Shown in pieces: positions 17,814 to 19,928 of a DNA stretch of 19,928 bases. The stretch's first letter is position 1. Every line of letters starts with the position of its first letter. The stretch spans positions 964,134 to 984,061 of the forward strand of contig MU657164.1 of NCBI GenBank assembly GCA_026770575.1. Reading direction: 5' to 3'. This stretch comes from Pelagophyceae sp. CCMP2097. Its lineage: Eukaryota; Sar; Pelagophyceae. Under the pieces are notes generated by a model, which saw only the letters and a list, made by a program, of their open reading frames with translations, was not told the DNA's origin and ran no database searches. Both the position numbers and the translations under genes were made by a program.

Positions 17814-18873
17814 GTGGCCAACACGGTCTGGGCCTTTGCAAAGGCCGGCTGGGTCGAAGAGGATCTCTTGCTCGAAATCGCAATCATCGCCCGAAAAAGA
17901 ATGCCCTGGCTCACCCCGCAAGCTTTAGCCAACGTCGCCTGGGCCTACGCAAAGGCTGGCCTTGAAAAGCCGCAGCTCTTTGAAGCGGAAGCGGTCCATC
18001 GATTGTGGCGAATTGTGGCTTTGGAAACGATGCGCAAGATTCATGCGTTTGATTCGCAAGCCCTCGCCAACGTGGCCTGGGCCTTTGCGACTGCGCGTCG
18101 CCGCAATTCGGACTTGTTCAAAGCCGTCGCCACGGCAGCCGTCTTGAAAATAGAGACGTTTCATCCGCAAGCTTTAGCCAACACGGTTTGGGCTTTCGCG
18201 AGAGCGAGCGAGGGCGTCAAATCACTTTTAGATTCCAAAGAGACGCAGGACTTGTTCCGAGCCGTCTCGAGGCAATGCGAGAAACGGATTTTGGCGTTTC
18301 AGCCGACTGACTTTTCAAACACGGTCTGGGCCTTTACAAAAGCGAAAATGAAGGCCGACTTGGCTTCCAAAGCATGTTTTCAAGCCCCGGCAATGTACAC
18401 CGCCATCGCTTCAGAAGCCGTCATCAAGCACGCTTCCTTCACGCCGCGCGACTTGGCTGTGACGTGCTGGGCCTTTGCCGCCGCCGGAGTTGCGGGCGAG
18501 GCGGTGCGGAAGATGTTCGACTCGGCTGCGAAGGTCGCACTGAAGAAAATGCACGCCTTCGACGCCCAAGCTTTCGCGACTTTGGCCTGGGCCTTTGCCG
18601 CGTCCAAGTCGCCGGCGATGCAACTGTTTGTCAAGGTGGCGGATTCGGCGATAGCGAAGATTGCGGATTTCTCGGCGCGGGAGCTCGGGAATATTGCCTG
18701 GGCTTTTGCCACCGCGACCACCGGCAACGCCGCGCTCTTCGCCGCCGTCGCAGCCGCGGCGCCGTTGAAGCTGGATCTGTGCAACGCGCACGATCTTGCG
18801 AATCTGGCGTGGGCCTTTGGCACCGCGGCCGCGTCTGCCTCGGATAACCCGAAGCGCCAGCTCCTCTTTGACG
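17814..18873 (+). CDS. Exon 6: nine OPR-type repeats
   Basis: 1060 nt encoding 353 residues plus one base. Nine motifs are visible in order: VANTVWAFAKAG, LANVAWAYAKAG, LANVAWAFATAR, LANTVWAFARAS, FSNTVWAFTKAK, LAVTCWAFAAAG, FATLAWAFAASK, LGNIAWAFATAT and LANLAWAFGTAA. They are spaced about 36-50 residues, with helical linkers such as LFKAVATAAVLKIETF. Each repeat is expected to be a helix pair in a right-handed RNA-binding solenoid. The exon begins after GTAG with GTG, so the GTG is an internal Val codon, not a start. It ends CTCTTTGACG|GTACAT in phase 1. The next codon would begin with G, fitting the LFDA spacing. More repeats and perhaps a C-terminal RAP-like domain may follow beyond the window. 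Confidence 0.88.
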
Positions 18874-19928
18874 GTACATATGAACGGCTTCTCTGGACGG
18901 TCCCTCTGGACGGTCTATCCAGACGGGCCCTCTGTTTGGCCCCTCTGGAAGGTCTAGACGGTCCATCCCGACGGGCCTTCTGGACGGTCCCTCTGGACGG
19001 TCCCTCCGGACGGTCCCGCTAGACGGACCCTCTTGACGGTCCCTCTGGAGACTGGATGGTCTCTCTGGACGAGCCCTTTGAACGGACCCTCTGAACGGCC
19101 CCTCTGGACCCCTCTAGACAGTCCCTATGGACGGGCCCTCTGAAAGGTATCTCCGGCCGGCCCCGCTGAACGGTATCTCGAAACGGCATCGCTCGACGGC
19201 CCCTCTCAACGGCACCGAAGAGGCGGTCCGCCGAGAAAGCCCATCTGGAAGGTATTTCTGGATAGTCTCTCTGGACAGTCCCTCTGGACGGCCCCTCTGG
19301 ATAGTCCTCTGGACAGTCCTTCTCGACGGTCCCTCTAGATAGTTCCTCTGGGCGGTCCATCCAGAAGGCCTCTCTAGACACTGGAGAGACCCCCTTTGAG
19401 AGACCCCTCTGGATGGCCTCTTTCTTCACGGCCCCTCTGGACGGTCCCTCTGGACATCCCATTTGAAGGCTTTCTCTACACGGCCTCGACACGGTCCCTC
19501 TGGGAACTCCCTCTGGAAGGTCGCTCTGGACAGCCCCTCTGGACGGTCCCTCTACACGTGCGGCGGCCGACGCGGACCGAGCGACGGCGGAAGGATCAGG
19601 GCCGATGCGGTCTTTTCGACGGTCCCTCGACAGACGGTTCCTCGAGACGGTTCCTCTAGATGCTCCCTCTAGACAGACACTCGACGGCCCCTCAAAACGG
19701 TCCTCGAGACGGTCCTTGCGCACGGTCCCTCGAGACGGTCCCTGGAGACGGCGGTCCCTCGAGGCGGCCCTTCTCTACAAGGCCTTTTGAGACGGTCCCT
19801 CTGGGAGGTCCCTCGAGACGACGCCCTCGAAATGGCCCCTCGAAACGGCCTCGCCGGACGGTCCCTCGAGAAGGTCGCTCGAGACGGGCCCTCGAGGCGG
19901 CCCCCCTGGACAATTCGTCTGGACGGTC
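18874..19928 (+). repeat. Intron 6 (start), 13-bp GACGGTCCCTCTG array to window edge
   Basis: Begins with donor GTACAT, and about 20 bp later an imperfect tandem array with unit GACGGTCCCTCTG starts. It continues to the last base, with GACGGTCCCTCGA variants after about 19,610 and a short unique patch near 19,555-19,605. ORFs on either strand are repeat translations. The acceptor is outside the window. Confidence 0.75.

Larger units (their letters stand above)
8061..18873 (+). other. Gene model: RRM-OPR RNA-binding protein, six exons seen, 3' end beyond window
   Basis: Proposed join: 8061-8449, 10875-11208, 12710-12795, 13199-13292, 13657-13812, 17814-18873. This gives about 706 residues, still open. 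All junctions keep frame. Intron 1 restores a complete RRM, and introns 4 and 5 restore the OPR-type repeat consensus. Domain order: basic N-terminus (1-110), RRM (112-187), long helix (189-241), then a start-type motif VNFATALHRLG and eleven LANxxWAFA repeats. RRMs bind single-stranded RNA. OPR and related helical repeats are known in algae for gene-specific maturation or translation of organellar RNAs. A mitochondrial or plastid RNA factor is therefore the likely role. Exons total 2119 nt of 10,813 nt. The least certain join is exon 2 to exon 3, so two adjacent genes remain possible. Confidence 0.65.

Noticed and set aside
17814..17816. GTG as a translation start for the OPR-type ORF
   Set aside because: It follows an AG acceptor, and the preceding half of the same repeat lies in exon 5, so it is an internal Val codon.
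19019..19723. 234-residue minus-strand ORF rich in EGPSRGTV
   Set aside because: Translation of the 13-bp array in intron 6.

Overview
The window looks like nuclear DNA of a GC-rich unicellular eukaryote. Evidence: spliceosomal-type introns inside recognisable domains, a KCTD-like BTB plus Kelch gene, a BMT5-like methyltransferase, and an RNA-binding gene with OPR-type LANxxWAFA repeats (a repeat class expanded in algae with complex plastids). A pelagophyte/ochrophyte alga of the Aureococcus kind is my best guess. A dinoflagellate is the main alternative, because several inferred introns appear to start with GC and every inferred acceptor AG is followed by G. This assignment is an inference from gene content and style, not a search.

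Layout. (1) 1-1016, minus: 5' part of a BTB(T1)-Kelch gene with a 42-nt intron, running off the left edge. (2) 1017-3079: no supported gene; it holds three related ~109-bp inverted-repeat (MITE-like) elements. (3) 3080-4160, minus: a decaying Kelch copy with two compensating frameshifts and a ~401-bp insertion with duplicated ends. (4) 4254-7760, minus: an intact, intronless 1168-residue gene joining a BMT5-like (GDGDFSFS) methyltransferase core, a helical TPR-like region, two related winged-helix-like repeats and a Lys/Ala-rich tail. (5) 7761-8060: a 300-bp divergent promoter region. (6) 8061 to beyond the right edge, plus: one large gene. I rebuilt it from six exons (8061-8449, 10875-11208, 12710-12795, 13199-13292, 13657-13812, 17814-18873). 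It encodes a basic N-terminus, an RRM, a long helix and at least eleven OPR-type repeats.

The most striking feature is the architecture of that last gene. About 80% of its span is intron. Every large intron (about 2.4, 1.5, 4.0 and more than 1 kb) is filled with a short GC-rich tandem repeat, and the unit differs by intron: about 14 bp in intron 1, 14-15 bp in intron 2, 12 bp in intron 5 and 13 bp in intron 6. Most of the units share a GGGACC/GGTCCC core. The arrays are open in many frames and give long spurious ORFs. Removing them restores the RRM and the OPR repeats exactly.

Functionally, the intact genes point to RNA work: a probable rRNA-type methyltransferase-fold protein divergently paired with a probable organellar RNA-binding RRM-OPR protein. 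The Kelch genes to the left look like a locally duplicated, partly degraded family.
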